Source: an uncultured Ruminococcus sp. (lineage in GTDB: Bacteria; Bacillota; Clostridia; Oscillospirales; Ruminococcaceae). Taken from it: DNA of 6,637 nucleotides. A program made the position numbers and the translations under genes. The DNA lies in NCBI GenBank assembly GCA_945867875.1, contig CAMBJF010000131.1, positions 1 through 6,637 on the forward strand, given 5' to 3'. Of the stretch, positions 5,968 through 6,637 are shown one piece after another; position 1 is the stretch's first letter, and every line of letters starts with the position of its first letter. The notes beneath the pieces are model-generated. The model saw only the letters and a program-made list of their open reading frames with translations. It was not told where the DNA came from and did not search any database.

Positions 5968-5996
5968 ATTATACAATATTTTGAAAGCCTTGTCAT
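5968..5996 (-). promoter_or_regulatory. Sigma-A promoter of the LuxR/MalT-like gene
   Basis: On the minus strand a perfect -10 TATAAT (5968-5973) and a -35 ATGACA (5991-5996, one mismatch) are separated by 17 bases. The predicted start near 5961 leaves a leader of only about 14 bases, with the ribosome binding site at its very 5' end. Confidence 0.75.
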
Positions 5997-6017
5997 CACC
6001 TTTTCGGGAGAAAAATA

Positions 6018-6053
6018 GGGGTATCTGTCAAACTATATGGTTACAGATACCCC
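6018..6053 (-). terminator. Strong Rho-independent terminator of the right-edge gene
   Basis: An 11-base perfect stem, GGGGTATCTGT (6018-6028) with ACAGATACCCC (6043-6053), has a 14-base loop that may close further by AAC/GTT. On the minus strand it is followed by TATTTTTCTC. There is no T-run on the plus strand, so it works for the minus strand. It insulates the LuxR/MalT-like promoter from the upstream gene. Confidence 0.88.
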
Positions 6054-6081
6054 CTGACAGGAAATTGCCTGCCCCTTAATA

Positions 6082-6636
6082 TTATTCGCTGTAATAAATA
6101 TCCTCGCCGTCAACGGTGAAGTTTACGAAATCGGTAATAAAATAATTACCGTAAATATCGTCGATGTTGAAGCCGTAAAGATATTCCCCGTCATAGAGCA
6201 TATCGAAGTAAATTTCAGGCTCGCCGTCAAATATGTATTCACTGCCGTAATAATAGCTCTCATCATCGCTGTTTACGGCATATGAGTAATATATAGGCGT
6301 TATGGAGTCGCCCTCGGACAGCTCATATACAGTTCTTGCCGCCATACCGTTCTCGTCGATGCCGTCCCATACCCCGTCAATGGTGACATAGCCGTTTTCG
6401 TAATCGTGAGTTATTCGGAGGTTGGTCTCCTCGCCGTTAATTATAACGGGGGAGGTGTAAATGTCATATCCGTCATACTCGCCAACGATGTACACCGCAA
6501 GGGGCTGACCGTCGGGGAGGGAGAACCAGTAGCCGTCAAAATTATCGGTGAACACGCCTGTTTCCCAGTCATCTATTATATTTATTCTTATTCCCATTTC
6601 AATTATATCCTCCATATCGTCGGACAGCATATAAAC
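6082..6636 (-). CDS. C-terminal part of an acidic Asp/Tyr-rich protein of unknown function, 5' truncated
   Basis: The frame is open from the right edge (codons GTT TAT before the first in-window ATG at 6628-6630) to a TAA at 6082-6084. The true start therefore probably lies outside the window and about 184 codons are visible. The sequence is very acidic and rich in Tyr, Gly and Asp. It has alternating beta-strand patterns such as GYWFSLPDGQPLAVYIVGEY and NGYVTIDGVWDGIDENGM, which suggest an extracellular beta-sandwich-like C-terminal domain. There is no membrane segment, LPxTG-like motif or cysteine in the visible part. Similar acidic tails occur on secreted clostridial proteins, including some clostripain-like (C11) peptidases. 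I raise that only as a possibility, because no catalytic region is in view. It is followed by a strong terminator and so ends a transcription unit. Confidence 0.7.
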   Translation of the reverse strand, partial: VYMLSDDMEDIIEMGIRINIIDDWETGVFTDNFDGYWFSLPDGQPLAVYIVGEYDGYDIYTSPVIINGEETNLRITHDYENGYVTIDGVWDGIDENGMAARTVYELSEGDSITPIYYSYAVNSDDESYYYGSEYIFDGEPEIYFDMLYDGEYLYGFNIDDIYGNYFITDFVNFTVDGEDIYYSE

Positions 6637-6637
6637 G

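Noticed and set aside
6057..6075. Second small hairpin CAGGAAATTGCCTG resembling the core of the 2302-2325 terminator
   Set aside because: The stem is short and imperfect, and it has no T-run on either strand. The strong stem at 6018-6053 already explains termination, and the resemblance is a common GC-arm/AT-centre pattern.

Overview
The window looks like the edge of a draft or metagenomic contig from a low-to-moderate-GC Firmicute, most likely a gut Clostridia in the Ruminococcus/Oscillospiraceae range. This rests on gene content (a type II membrane L,D-transpeptidase with PG_binding_4-like spacers, a stand-alone HD-GYP protein, a MalT-like LuxR regulator), on AGGAGG-class ribosome binding sites, on near-consensus sigma-A promoters and on style of protein sequence. 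No marker gene fixes the genus. The first 44 bases are not biological. They are an Illumina Nextera i5 adapter with its index, so genomic DNA begins at base 45.

Layout. Bases 45-708 (+) hold the C-terminal part of a probable beta-propeller-like protein whose start is lost. A near-perfect promoter then drives a complete L,D-transpeptidase (780-2294, +). A palindromic bidirectional terminator (2302-2325) separates it from a convergent minus-strand operon. That operon contains a small DtxR/MntR-fold regulator (2959-3336) followed by a stand-alone HD-GYP cyclic-di-GMP phosphodiesterase (2330-2932). Its promoter (3441-3469) is followed at once by an inverted repeat of GTTAG half-sites that looks like a DtxR-type operator. 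The 256-base gap 3337-3592 holds this control region and the terminator of the next gene. A second minus-strand unit is a large MalT/LAL-type regulator (3593-5947) with its own promoter and terminator. The window ends in the C-terminal part of an acidic, Asp/Tyr-rich protein (6082 to the right edge, minus strand) with a strong terminator.

How the genes relate. These are four or five separately transcribed units, not one system: each is bounded by a visible promoter, a terminator or both. The only clear partnership is the regulator/HD-GYP pair. The regulator has the DtxR fold and a DtxR-like operator, but essentially every residue that would bind the metal co-repressor in MntR or DtxR is replaced. 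It may therefore respond to something else or to nothing, and it is co-transcribed with a c-di-GMP-degrading enzyme. This is the most interesting biology here. I see no CRISPR array, tRNA, rRNA, insertion sequence, attachment site or recognisable defence system.
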